64,000 bases of DNA from the NCBI RefSeq assembly GCF_012516435.1, contig NZ_CP051216.1, positions 2,312,001 to 2,376,000 of the forward strand, given 5' to 3'. Both the position numbers and the translations under genes were made by a program. Each line of letters opens with the position of its first letter. Position 1 is the first letter of the stretch. The DNA is from Pseudodesulfovibrio sp. zrk46 (GTDB lineage Bacteria > Desulfobacterota > Desulfovibrionia > Desulfovibrionales > Desulfovibrionaceae). Below the pieces are notes generated by a model. The model was given only the letters and a program-made list of their open reading frames with translations. It was not told the DNA's origin and did not search any database. Shown piece by piece: positions 43,294 through 52,058 of this stretch.

Positions 43294-43815
43294 TTAGCCT
43301 ACGTAATGTGGTGAAACCAGCTCAAAGAGGTTGTCGTCTGGGCCCTTGAATAAGGCAAAGTCATAGCCGTCATTGGTTAATACGTCGGTGATGAACTCGA
43401 TGCCTTTGGCTTCGAATGCTTCTTTGGCAGTCGCTGCGTCGTGTACCTTGAAGGCGACTATTGGGCGTTTCATATATTCTGCGTAAGGGCTGTCTGGCCC
43501 AATAGCTTCAAGGAAAAGCTCTTCGTCCAATTTGAACATGTCCCGATCTGCAGTTGAGGCCTCCAGACCAAGGATGTTGCCGAAGAAGTTTCGTGCTTCT
43601 TCAGAGTTGCCTGTGCCGTATCCGATCCAACAGATACCGTGAATTCGAGGGGTCTTGGCATGGGGATGCTGATCTGCCTGAGATTGGGTCATGTAGCCAA
43701 ATTGCTTGCGGCAGATGCCGCCGATCGTTTTGGCATAGCTGTTGTCTCTGGGTAGCCTATTTAAGCATTCGCTTCTTATGGCTCGAGAGATGTTTGCAAA
43801 CGTAAAGGCAATCAT
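43294..43815 (-). CDS. VOC (glyoxalase/bleomycin-resistance fold) protein
   Basis: The domain from about residue 57 follows the VOC beta-alpha-beta-beta-beta pattern: IHGICWIGYGTGNSEEARNFFGNILGL, then IVAFKVHDAATAKEAFEAKGIEF and DFALFKGPDDNLFELVSP with the usual metal-ligand Glu near the end. A single VOC module implies a homodimer. The N-terminal 41 residues before MTQSQAD (ATG 43692) are uncertain; the start at 43815 has GGAG upstream and is therefore kept. Substrate unknown. Confidence 0.7.
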   Translation of the reverse strand: MIAFTFANISRAIRSECLNRLPRDNSYAKTIGGICRKQFGYMTQSQADQHPHAKTPRIHGICWIGYGTGNSEEARNFFGNILGLEASTADRDMFKLDEELFLEAIGPDSPYAEYMKRPIVAFKVHDAATAKEAFEAKGIEFITDVLTNDGYDFALFKGPDDNLFELVSPHYVG

Positions 43816-43828
43816 GGTGCGTCTCCGT

Positions 43829-44032
43829 TTATTGAGCGTTTTCGCTACTACTGATTGTTGGATTATTCATTTCTGCCTTCCAAGGATCGTAAATCATTGG
43901 TTCAAGCCATGCCCCATACACCCAGGGGAACAGGACAAAGACTAAGATCAAGAGCGTTGCGAGAACGGTAAGGGACAACCGCATTTCCTTCTTTTCTGTC
44001 TTGGGATCACCATGAATCTTGACGCTGCTCAT
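43829..44032 (-). CDS. Small single-pass membrane protein
   Basis: A 67-residue protein with one membrane segment (LTVLATLLILVFVLFPWVYGAW, about residues 20-41) between a charged N-terminal part and a short polar tail. A strong AAGGAG site six bases before the ATG supports translation. It may be a subunit or anchor for an island-encoded enzyme. No family recognised. Confidence 0.6.
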   Translation of the reverse strand: MSSVKIHGDPKTEKKEMRLSLTVLATLLILVFVLFPWVYGAWLEPMIYDPWKAEMNNPTISSSENAQ

Positions 44033-44077
44033 TTGTATCTCCTTGTGGTTGAAAACATCGTAATGATGAGTTGCTTT

Positions 44078-45292
44078 TTAGATCACAACACAAGCCAGTC
44101 CCCATGCTCCAACTAGAAGGCCGATAGCTGTTTTGGGGTATGGGGAAACTAGTTGTCGGCTGAGCCACCAACTGATCAAAACGCCTGAGACGGCGGCTAT
44201 CAGAAACTTGAAGAAGTATGGGACTGGCAAACCTATGGCCAGGAATTGCACGCCGATAACAAAGAGCATGTGCAACAGGTAAATGTCATAGGAGCTTCTA
44301 CTCAGGCTTCTGGATACTCGTCCTTGTGAATTCCACCATAACTGTGTGCCTTTGATCAGCGTGCCGAGCCAGCTGAGGGCGGCCACGGAGCGTACTGCTC
44401 CTGTCGCAACTGCAAGGCCCAATGGTGCAGGACCTGTGTTTTCCATGATCCCCTTACTGATGAAGATGAGCATCGCGAAAGAGAGGATTCCCATGGTCAA
44501 CCAAACTCCAAACGGGAGAGGGAATTTGCCTGAAGAAAACCAGTTCTGGGTCGAGGCCCATGTGCCGAGGAAGAACAGGGTGAGGTAGAGTCCAATTCTG
44601 CTTGGTTGGACCATGAAAATTCCGCTGCATTTCAGCCAGCTCCAAACGGGAATGATCAGATTAATACCTGTCACTGTGAGCATGGCTATCACTCCAGCAA
44701 CAAGCATGGCCGTCATGATACTTCGACTGGACTGGTCGGGCATTTTTCCTTGGAGCAATTTCGGACTGATTTTGACGATCACTGCATAGAGAATGAAAAA
44801 CATCAGAAGCAAGGTCAGGAACCACAAATGCCAAACGGAGTAATCGTTGATGTGGGCGATGCCTATCTCGGGTGAGTCGAACAGTACAACTTCTGGGGTC
44901 ATTGCGTTCTTCAGCTGGTACCACCACATTGAAAAGAATCCTTTGGGGGACTCTGTTCGTCCGAAGTAGCCGAGGTAGGAGAGGTAGGGAACGAAGAACA
45001 ATCCCAGCATAATGAATGGAATTCCCAAACGTTTCAGCTTTCTGAAAACGAATCTTTTGGTGCCGTGCCGTTTGATGGAGGAGGGGGAGAAATATCCTGC
45101 AATGAAAAATAATGTGGGCATGCAAAAGATATCGAAGAACATGATGAGGAAGGTGTAGAAAAGCGGCTTTGGAAATTCTTGGGCCGGCCACCAGGGAATG
45201 ATGATGGCGTATGCGCATGCCGCGTGAAGAATTACAACCATCAGAATGATGAGCGTTCTGATATTGTCTAGAAATAGCAGTCTGTTGTGCAT
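44078..45292 (-). CDS. Acyltransferase family 3 membrane protein
   Basis: A 404-residue protein with about ten membrane helices. It begins RLLFLDNIRTLIILMVVILHAACAYA, including the conserved catalytic His in the first helix (VILHAA), and has FFIAGYFSP and KRFVFRKLKRLGIPF with conserved Arg. It would acylate an extracytoplasmic or lipid-linked acceptor. It resembles the glucan-modification/OafA group more than its counterpart at 17272. Part of the nine-gene island operon. Confidence 0.75.
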   Translation of the reverse strand: MHNRLLFLDNIRTLIILMVVILHAACAYAIIIPWWPAQEFPKPLFYTFLIMFFDIFCMPTLFFIAGYFSPSSIKRHGTKRFVFRKLKRLGIPFIMLGLFFVPYLSYLGYFGRTESPKGFFSMWWYQLKNAMTPEVVLFDSPEIGIAHINDYSVWHLWFLTLLLMFFILYAVIVKISPKLLQGKMPDQSSRSIMTAMLVAGVIAMLTVTGINLIIPVWSWLKCSGIFMVQPSRIGLYLTLFFLGTWASTQNWFSSGKFPLPFGVWLTMGILSFAMLIFISKGIMENTGPAPLGLAVATGAVRSVAALSWLGTLIKGTQLWWNSQGRVSRSLSRSSYDIYLLHMLFVIGVQFLAIGLPVPYFFKFLIAAVSGVLISWWLSRQLVSPYPKTAIGLLVGAWGLACVVI

Positions 45293-45373
45293 TGCTTGTT
45301 ACCTCGAGACAGTTGGTTGTGTGAGAGTGGGCACCCCACAGGTGCTGCAAGGTGCCCTAGGGGAGGGGAGTAT

Positions 45374-45976
45374 CTACTTCTGACCGCAGATGTCGGTTGC
45401 CAAATCCTGAGCCAGTTGTTCGTAGTCGATCATTCGCTGATCGTGGCCAGGAATCGCTTCAGGCTGAATCCAGAGCTGGGTGCATTCCAACCAGTGGCAG
45501 TCGTGAATGCCAGTATCGCGCATAATGATGGTGCACTTGTCGAAAAGCGCCTTGTATGTACCGGCGGGGGCAGCCTGAGTTTGAATGAGCACGAACTTCT
45601 TTCCAGGAGCAAAGCGTCCGTAAACAGGGTTTTCGAAGTCCGCATAGAATTCGGGCTTCACGTTGCTGAACAGCATTCTGTCCGCGAACAGCTTGAGGAT
45701 GCCGCTCATGTCATCAAGGTAGACTGGGGTGGCCCAAACGATGACATCTGCCCAGTGATGATCTTCAAGCACCTTGGTGAAGTCGTCTTTGAGGACACAA
45801 TGCCCGGCTTCAAAACACTTAGCGCAGGACTGACAACCACGAATGTCCCGCATGTCGTTTAGAATGTGTGTGCGAACCTCATTGCCATTACTTGTGGCTG
45901 CAGTGCCAAAGGCGTTAGCAATAGTAGAGGTTGTTCCGTTTATCCTTGGACTTCCATTTATGATAAGAATGTTCAT
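45374..45976 (-). CDS. Flavodoxin-fold NAD(P)H-dependent reductase, iron-sulfur flavoprotein type
   Basis: A 200-residue flavoprotein. ILIINGSPRINGTTSTIANAF is the FMN phosphate loop, and VIVWATPVYLDDMSGILKLFADRM the second FMN contact. Between them GCQSCAKCFEAGHC is a compact CX2CX2CX5C cluster, as in iron-sulfur flavoproteins (Isf) that hold a [4Fe-4S] centre. It should shuttle electrons between a ferredoxin or NAD(P)H and an unknown acceptor. A small hairpin (45329-45357) follows its stop. Confidence 0.75.
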   Translation of the reverse strand: MNILIINGSPRINGTTSTIANAFGTAATSNGNEVRTHILNDMRDIRGCQSCAKCFEAGHCVLKDDFTKVLEDHHWADVIVWATPVYLDDMSGILKLFADRMLFSNVKPEFYADFENPVYGRFAPGKKFVLIQTQAAPAGTYKALFDKCTIIMRDTGIHDCHWLECTQLWIQPEAIPGHDQRMIDYEQLAQDLATDICGQK

Positions 45977-45986
45977 TATGTTGCTC

Positions 45987-46226
45987 CTAGTGTGCGGTTG
46001 TAATTAGGTTTGCATTGTCCAAAATTGGTAGCCTCTGGCTGAGTGAATCGGAGGAATGTTTGTTGACTTCATCAGTTCCCGGTCTTGCTTTGGATTTACG
46101 GGGCGTGTCGTCTCGATTGGAGCCAAAGCTGATGAATGCAACGAGTACTGATAAGAGGATGAGAAAAATGATCACAGCACATTGTCTCTCCCCGTAGCCG
46201 TTGTCGTCGGGTAATGTTGTCTTCAT
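45987..46226 (-). CDS. Small membrane protein
   Basis: A 79-residue protein with one hydrophobic segment (CAVIIFLILLSVLVAFISFG, about residues 17-36) and a polar, Ser/Arg-rich tail. GGAGG seven bases before the ATG supports it as a real gene. It lies 10 bases before the flavoprotein gene. No family recognised. Confidence 0.55.
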   Translation of the reverse strand: MKTTLPDDNGYGERQCAVIIFLILLSVLVAFISFGSNRDDTPRKSKARPGTDEVNKHSSDSLSQRLPILDNANLITTAH

Positions 46227-46261
46227 GGCAGCCTCCGTTCTTCTGGCGTTTGGAAATGGAC

Positions 46262-46549
46262 CTAGTCACCCCATTCCCATTCAACCCAACAAGTGTGATC
46301 CACTAAGCCGAATGATTTAAGTGAAGCGGCAAGGCGTACTCCTAGAGATGATGCGCTTCTGGTGTTGGAACCAACTTCTCGTGTAAGTTGGATACAAACA
46401 TCGGATTCGAGTGTTGAGTTCCAATAGAAGGACACTTCTACTCCATCTGAATCTTTGCTGATTTCCTTAGCCAGCCCCTGCATAAGCGATTCAAAATCAG
46501 CTCTGTCGTTTTCAGCCACCCGAAGAATGATGTTTTCCAGCAATCGCAC
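46262..46549 (-). CDS. Small hypothetical protein, first gene of the island operon
   Basis: A 95-residue soluble protein, probably starting at GTG 46549 with AAGGA six bases upstream. Pattern: ENIILRVAENDRADFESLMQGLAKEI, VEVSFYWNSTLES, SLGVRLAASLKSFGLVDHTCWVEWEWGD, i.e. alternating strands and helices, possibly a small ferredoxin-like fold. Not recognised. It is 45 bases downstream of the sigma-54 promoter at 46594-46609. Confidence 0.55.
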   Translation of the reverse strand: MRLLENIILRVAENDRADFESLMQGLAKEISKDSDGVEVSFYWNSTLESDVCIQLTREVGSNTRSASSLGVRLAASLKSFGLVDHTCWVEWEWGD

Positions 46550-46593
46550 AGTGTTTCCTTGGGTTGATTGTTGCCGTTGGTTGCACTGTATAA

Positions 46594-46609
46594 GGCGAGA
46601 AGTGTGCCA
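46594..46609 (-). promoter_or_regulatory. Sigma-54 promoter of the nine-gene island operon
   Basis: Read on the minus strand: TGGCACA-CTTC-TCGCC, with the GG and GC dinucleotides exactly 12 bases apart as required. The -24 box is perfect; the -12 box (TCGC) is the same variant as at 40065-40080. Confidence 0.6.
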
Positions 46610-46655
46610 AATATTAAAAAGAGTGAAATCAGATGGTTACGGCTATGGATAATAA

Positions 46656-46703
46656 AAAATATGTCTTATTTGGCAGTTTTATTCGCCAAATAAGACATAT
46701 TTT
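46656..46703. promoter_or_regulatory. Perfect 19-bp inverted repeat, activator site of the island operon
   Basis: The arms 46656-46674 and 46685-46703 are exact complements (core TGTCTTATTTGGC) with a 10-base spacer. The centre lies about 80 bases upstream of the sigma-54 promoter at 46594-46609. The core matches the motif at 39978-39990. The remaining part of 46704-46940 shows no gene; it holds a direct repeat TTGTCCCAAA near 46900-46920. Confidence 0.65.
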
Positions 46704-46940
46704 GATGAGTGACATAAACACTATGGCAGAGCACGGATTCGCGCTTTGATTGCCTCATTATCTGTTTACTCAATGAGGTGTGCCTGTGAATTGGATAATA
46801 ATTTGGATATGTTGTTAGCTTTGGGTGGCATGCATGATCTAACTGCTTTTCGATTTTACCGGCTTGCGAATAGTCCTATGAGCGTGCGTGGCATTTGATT
46901 GTCCCAAATTTGTCCCAAAAACTATGCAGGGCAACAAAAA

Positions 46941-46967
46941 AAGGGTCTAGCTTAAAGCTAAACCCTT
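46941..46967 (-). terminator. Terminator of tRNA-Thr
   Basis: AAGGGTCTAGCTT and AAGCTAAACCCTT pair with one mismatch, with A7 before them on the plus strand (U-run on the minus transcript). It lies nine bases past the tRNA 3' end. Confidence 0.75.
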
Positions 46968-46975
46968 AATTTCGT

Positions 46976-47051
<76 letters not shown>

Positions 47052-47222
47052 GAAACGGGAGGTGATTTTTATACCAGTGTGGGGAGGGTGGTCAAGGGAA
47101 AATGCGTGGGGAGAAGTGGTAAGGATATAATAGGCTGGTGTTTCAAAGGCAGAATGTGTAACTACTTTAAGCAAGAGTATTTTTTTTAGCGGTCGGGTCA
47201 TTGGAATGCCCGGGGCGGGGGA

Positions 47223-50200
47223 GTGGGCCGAGTGTATCGTGTTTCGTCCATAGGCAAGCTGAGTCTGGTCAGGATGGTCGTGGTTTCATGGCTGTCCATT
47301 TTGCTGGTGGGCGGCTTTTGGGCCTCGTGGGTGTATTTGGATTTTCAGGAAGAATCCGATCAACTGCGATCCGACTATTTTGCAGAACGAAAGACTCTGG
47401 TTTTACAGGAAGTTCAGAAGGCTTTTGCTCTGGTAGATCAGATCCGTCATGAGGAGATGACTGATCTGGTGGAAGGCGTGCGGAGTCGTGCCGAGCGTGT
47501 TTCCGGGTTGATAGACGCGTTGTCGCGTGATGGACTTCCCCCCTCAAGTATTTCACGGGCTGTCATGAACATGGCGCGCTCTGGAAGCGCGCATCGGGGC
47601 GATCTGTTGGTCGAACTGGCTGACAATGGCAAGACGCTTCTACTGTTGGACTACTATCCCAAAGGCTTGGACATCGATTATCTTATGAAGTCCTTGGTCG
47701 GGCTTCACTTCGGGGAACGTCGTGTCGTGATTTCCATGGACGATGGCACGGTGTTCACCTTTATGCTGACTGTTCGACAGTCGGAGTCGCCTGCCATGCG
47801 TATTGTCTCCGGTGCCTGCATGGAAATTGCGGAGATGGAGGTGCGTCAACGCGTTGTGACAGAGCTGGAAGAGATCACTTATGGTGAAGAAGGGTACCTG
47901 TTCGGCGGCACCTGGAGTGGTGTCTCCATGATCGGCCCCGCCAAAGGCAAGAAACTGTGGAACGTGACTGACAGTAACGGTGTTCTTATCGTTCAGGAGC
48001 TGGTTGCGGCAGCCAAGCGGGGGGGCGGATATGTCAGCTATGTCATGCCGCGGTTTAACGGCAAACGGCAGTCCCCGAAGATCAGCTTTGTCATGCCCAT
48101 CCTTGACTGGAAGTGGTACATCGGAGCCGGGGTTTATGTTGATGATGTTGAAGTCATTATCGACCAGAACCGAATGCTTCTGAAAGACAAGATGATCTCT
48201 CGTGGAGGGATTGTATTCGTCGTCCTCTTGCTGCTCAGTATTCTGGCGTATGCTGCTTCCATTCGTTTTGCCCACAATCTACAGGACACTATCCGGTCAT
48301 TTACCGATGTCTGGAACAGGGCCTCTTCCACTGGTGATTTCGTAAACCCAGAAGAACTCAGATACAGCGAATTCAAGGCTTTGGCCGAAGCAGCCAATCA
48401 GATGGTGGCGGATCGCCGTGCGGCCGAAGTGCTGTTGGCTGATCGGGTGGCCCAGTTCAAAACACTGGCGGCAAACCTGCCGGGAGTTGTCTATCAGTGC
48501 ACGATGGATGGCGAAAGGGATGTTACATTCATCAGTGATTCCGTGTTTTCATTAACGGGCTATCCTGCCTCAGATTTCATGGAACGGAAGCGTTCCTTCC
48601 TTTCCCTTATCCATGCTGACGACGTCAGTTGGGTGAATGAGGTCCTCTGGGCTGACGCCAAACATGGCCGTCCATACTCCCTTGAATACAGATTGATGTG
48701 CGAGGATGGCGGTACGCGATGGGTGTATGATCGTGGACAGGCCCGTACGGGTAAAAATAGCGGTGAGTTGACCCTCGATGGGGTGATTATTGATGTGACG
48801 GAGCGTCGCAAGGCCGAGCAGGACCGCTATGCGCACATCCATTTCCTGGAAACCATGGAGCGCGTCGACAGGGACATCCGTCGCCGTGGAAATCTCGACA
48901 CCATGCTCCATGAGGTCATGGAGACCGTGAGAAAGGCGTTTGACGTTGAGCGTAGCTGGCTCTCGACCCCATGTGATCCCAAGACCACGCATGTTCGCAT
49001 CATGGTTGAAACCACGGGAGCTGACGATGATGTCAGGTCCATGGATGGTGAAACTGTTGCCGTGAACGACGATATGCGCAGTGTTTTTGCGGCCGCATTG
49101 TCCAGCACCGGACCTGTGGGGTTCAGCCCCGAAGGGGAGCATCCGGTTCCCCCCACGGCTGTAGAGAAATTCAACGTGAAGTCCATGATGGTGGTGCCGC
49201 TCTATCCCCGGATAGGCGATCCATGGCTCATGGGCGTGCAGCAGATTTCCAAAAGCAGAGAATGGAGCGACGATGACTTTCGTCTGTTCAAGGAAGTGGG
49301 GCGCAGGATTTCGGACGCCTTGAGCAACCAACTCATGAACCGGGAACTCGAAGAGAGTGAGGAGTGGTTCAGGACGGTGACCGAGCAGTCCTCCCTTGGC
49401 ATCTGTGTCGTGCAGGATTATGAGGTCAAGTTTGCCAATCAGGCGTATTGCGATATTTTTGAGACATCCATAGAAGATATGATGGCATTGCCGCCCAAGG
49501 GCTTCATGCGATTCGTCCATCCGGACGATCAGGCCATGCTTATGGAGCAGGCGCACAAGAAACAGACCGGGGCAAGGGACGCCATTGAGACCTATACGTG
49601 GCGCGCCATTACCACTACGGGCAAGATCAAGTGGGTGGAGATTCACTCCAAGACTGTCAACATGGCAGGCCTCCCGGCCGACCTAATTTGCCTTCTCGAT
49701 ATCACGGAGATGCGCCGTTACAGGAACGAGCTGGAGCAGTTGGTAGATGAACGTACCGCCGTGCTTGAACGTCAGGCCACAGAGCTGCAGGAGGCCAATG
49801 CCCGTTTGTTCCGGCTCGATGATATCAAGAGTTCATTTCTGACCATGGTCTCCTACGACCTGCAATCTCCACATGATCTGGAGCGGGAGGATTTGAGCAC
49901 TCTCATCAATGAATTTACGGCGTACTCCGGCATCCTGGCCGGGACAATGGAGTGGCATGATCGTCGTATCGATGCTGGCGATCTGATCACCGGAGCCGTG
50001 GATGCCAGCCGCTACCTGTTGGATGGAAAGGCCGGCATTGATATCGCCCTTGAGCTGCCGGACTATCTGCCTGACCTGAGGGTGGACGAAGCCATGGTGA
50101 AGCAGTTGCTCAAGACGTTGTTGGATAATGCCATTCGAAGCATGGAAGCTGGAGTCGTGACAGTCTCTGTTGAGAGCCCGGATAAGCGTGAGGTGCGGAT

Positions 50201-50423
50201 AACCGTATCTGATACGGGGCATGGCATTCCAGCGAGTGCTTTGGAAGATATTTTCGAGCCGTTTCATCAGTTGCCGCAGGAATCCGATTCTGCGTTCCGT
50301 GGTTCCGGTCTTGGGTTGGCCATGGCAAAGGCTATCATCACCCGTTACGGTGGCTCCATCACCGTTGAATCCACCTTGGGCAGCGGCAGCTCGTTCGTCG
50401 TGTCGTTTCCCGGCATCAAGTAA
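47223..50423 (+). CDS. Cache/PAS/GAF sensor histidine kinase with degenerate H-box
   Basis: A 1066-residue membrane sensor. First membrane helix near 17-37, periplasmic Cache domain to about 310 (YGEEGYLFGGTWSG; WKWYIGAGVYVDD), second helix about 325-343, then PAS (about 410-530), GAF (about 545-700), PAS (about 715-830), a coiled coil and an HATPase domain (about 935-1066: N-box LLDNAIRSM, G1 VSDTGHGIP, G2 GSGLGLAMAKAI). The H-box reads FLTMVSYDLQSPHDL, with Tyr878 where kinases have the phospho-accepting His. GTG 47223 or 47232 is the start. It lies just beyond the tRNA-Thr gene, outside the island. Confidence 0.8.
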   Translation: MGRVYRVSSIGKLSLVRMVVVSWLSILLVGGFWASWVYLDFQEESDQLRSDYFAERKTLVLQEVQKAFALVDQIRHEEMTDLVEGVRSRAERVSGLIDALSRDGLPPSSISRAVMNMARSGSAHRGDLLVELADNGKTLLLLDYYPKGLDIDYLMKSLVGLHFGERRVVISMDDGTVFTFMLTVRQSESPAMRIVSGACMEIAEMEVRQRVVTELEEITYGEEGYLFGGTWSGVSMIGPAKGKKLWNVTDSNGVLIVQELVAAAKRGGGYVSYVMPRFNGKRQSPKISFVMPILDWKWYIGAGVYVDDVEVIIDQNRMLLKDKMISRGGIVFVVLLLLSILAYAASIRFAHNLQDTIRSFTDVWNRASSTGDFVNPEELRYSEFKALAEAANQMVADRRAAEVLLADRVAQFKTLAANLPGVVYQCTMDGERDVTFISDSVFSLTGYPASDFMERKRSFLSLIHADDVSWVNEVLWADAKHGRPYSLEYRLMCEDGGTRWVYDRGQARTGKNSGELTLDGVIIDVTERRKAEQDRYAHIHFLETMERVDRDIRRRGNLDTMLHEVMETVRKAFDVERSWLSTPCDPKTTHVRIMVETTGADDDVRSMDGETVAVNDDMRSVFAAALSSTGPVGFSPEGEHPVPPTAVEKFNVKSMMVVPLYPRIGDPWLMGVQQISKSREWSDDDFRLFKEVGRRISDALSNQLMNRELEESEEWFRTVTEQSSLGICVVQDYEVKFANQAYCDIFETSIEDMMALPPKGFMRFVHPDDQAMLMEQAHKKQTGARDAIETYTWRAITTTGKIKWVEIHSKTVNMAGLPADLICLLDITEMRRYRNELEQLVDERTAVLERQATELQEANARLFRLDDIKSSFLTMVSYDLQSPHDLEREDLSTLINEFTAYSGILAGTMEWHDRRIDAGDLITGAVDASRYLLDGKAGIDIALELPDYLPDLRVDEAMVKQLLKTLLDNAIRSMEAGVVTVSVESPDKREVRITVSDTGHGIPASALEDIFEPFHQLPQESDSAFRGSGLGLAMAKAIITRYGGSITVESTLGSGSSFVVSFPGIK

Positions 50424-50663
50424 TTCCCTTTCATAAAACGGCTGTCTTGGCCCGATCCTTGTAACTCTAGTCTTCAATAGCTGGGCTGGGAAGACAGACA
50501 AGGTGATGGTTGGCCGATGAATCGGCCGGAATCCTGCGGCATTATAGGGGGTTGGAGTTCCCGCGCTGCAAATGGACCGGTCGTGGAGGCCTCGCCGTGA
50601 TGGACATAATTGTTCACCTGGGACCGCGGCAATGTTCAAATTTGTCATGAACGCGGAGGGCAT

Positions 50664-51083
50664 GTGGCCCGAGAAGCCAGTCATGCTGCCATAAGACAGC
50701 ACTCCATATTCGTCTATGGAACCCTGAAAAAGGGGTTCCCCAATCACTATTTTCTTCAGGATGCCGAGTTCGTCGGGTTGGCCAAGACCGTGGAGCGGTA
50801 TGGGCTGTATGTGGACGAATTCCCCTCGGTGTATCAGCGGGACTCGGTGAGTTCCATTCAGGGCGAGGTGTACCGTATCGACACCGATACATTACGCCGT
50901 CTTGATATGCTGGAGGGCCATCCCCGGTTTTATCAGCGCCAGGAAGTTCGGGTGCGTCTTCAATCCGGTGAAAAGATTTCCGCTTGGATGTATTTCTATC
51001 CGGAGCGGGGGCACCGGCTGGTGTCGGGAGGAGAGTTCTGTCTCTCCACCGAGCCGGGGCGAGAACATCCCGGAGATGGGTGA
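50664..51083 (+). CDS. Gamma-glutamylcyclotransferase-family protein
   Basis: A 139-residue protein of the GGCT/AIG2 fold. SIFVYGTLKKGFPNHYFL is the N-terminal substrate-binding signature YGTLxxG, and GEVYRIDTDTLRRLDMLEGHP includes the usual (L)DxxEG region with the acid residue. The start is a GTG at 50664 with GGAGGG four bases upstream; no ATG fits. Family members cyclise gamma-glutamyl amines to 5-oxoproline, but many have unknown substrates. It is followed by an MBL-fold hydrolase gene. Confidence 0.75.
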   Translation: MAREASHAAIRQHSIFVYGTLKKGFPNHYFLQDAEFVGLAKTVERYGLYVDEFPSVYQRDSVSSIQGEVYRIDTDTLRRLDMLEGHPRFYQRQEVRVRLQSGEKISAWMYFYPERGHRLVSGGEFCLSTEPGREHPGDG

Positions 51084-51141
51084 GCGGGACACAGACAGCT
51101 GCTTCTGATATGAATGGGTAAACGTAACCCATGGAGCCGAT

Positions 51142-51879
51142 ATGGATATATCCATCACCTATATTCATCACAGTTGTTTTGTTCTCAAGACGCCCGCCCG
51201 GGCATATCTTTTTGATTATCCCAATGTATCCCATCTGCCGGACGGGGCCGAGGCCCTTGTTCGCGAGCAGGTGCGCGACACCGATCTGTTCGTGCTGATC
51301 TCCCATAGCCACGACGATCATCTCAACGACGATATGGTTACCATGGCGGCCACTGCTTCGAGCGTGCATTACATCTACCCCGATGATGTGCCGGATATGC
51401 GTCCCGGCGTTATCCCCGAAGATGCAGACGGCATTATGGTCGAGCCGGATGAAACCTACGAATACAACGGCCTCACAGTTGAAACTCTCATGTCCAATGA
51501 TCTGGGCGTGGCCTATCTGGTGGATGCCGACGGTTTCCGTTTCTATTACGGCGGCGATCTTGCCAAATGGATATGGAAGACGGCCTCGGCGCAGGAGGCT
51601 GCGTTCACGGCCAACTTTTTCAAGGAGGCCATGGACCGGGTGCGGGATTTCAAGCCGCATGTGGTCTTCTCCAATGTGGACAAGCGGCTGGAAAATCTGG
51701 GTGGAGGCGTGGAGGCCTACCGCCAGACAGGGGCAGAGGTGTTTGTTCCCATGCATACCTTTGGCGAAACGGATTGGCTGCCCGATTTCCGGACCATGGT
51801 GGGTGAGGAGACGTCTCAGTTGTTTATTTATGAAGGGCCGGGAGATGGGATTTCTCTTTCGGTCAGTGTTGAGGAATAA
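51142..51879 (+). CDS. MBL-fold metal-dependent hydrolase
   Basis: A 245-residue metallo-beta-lactamase-fold protein. ITYIHHSCFVLKTPARAYLFDYP starts the first sheet, HSHDDHLND is the metal-binding HxHxDH-like motif, and YYGGDLAKW and VPMHTFGE supply later ligands. The layout resembles the L-ascorbate-6-phosphate lactonase-like (UlaG/YtnP) branch. The substrate is not evident. A terminator follows, so it probably ends the short unit that began at 50664. Confidence 0.75.
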   Translation: MDISITYIHHSCFVLKTPARAYLFDYPNVSHLPDGAEALVREQVRDTDLFVLISHSHDDHLNDDMVTMAATASSVHYIYPDDVPDMRPGVIPEDADGIMVEPDETYEYNGLTVETLMSNDLGVAYLVDADGFRFYYGGDLAKWIWKTASAQEAAFTANFFKEAMDRVRDFKPHVVFSNVDKRLENLGGGVEAYRQTGAEVFVPMHTFGETDWLPDFRTMVGEETSQLFIYEGPGDGISLSVSVEE

Positions 51880-51936
51880 AAAATCCCATAAAATCAGCAT
51901 AATTTAACTTGCCGTTACGACACGGAATGGTCAAAA

Positions 51937-51962
51937 AAAGGGGAGCCGAAGGGCTGCCCTTT
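51937..51962 (+). terminator. Terminator of the MBL-fold hydrolase gene
   Basis: AAAGGGGAGCC (51937-51947) and GGCTGCCCTTT (51952-51962) pair with one mismatch around GAAG. GACTCATTTTTCG follows. Confidence 0.6.
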
Positions 51963-52058
51963 GACTCATTTTTCGTGCCTTTCAATTTGCGACCACATAC
52001 CACCTTTGCTATGAGGAACAGATTGAAACCAAAAGAATATCCGTTTTCAGGAGAAATC

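Noticed and set aside
24873-46967. A dispersed mobile repeat, from the similar hairpins at 11331, 24873, 34028 and 46941
   Set aside because: They sit just behind genes with a U-run on the transcript and share only a stem core. They are ordinary terminators; only the copies next to tRNA sequence are treated as duplications.
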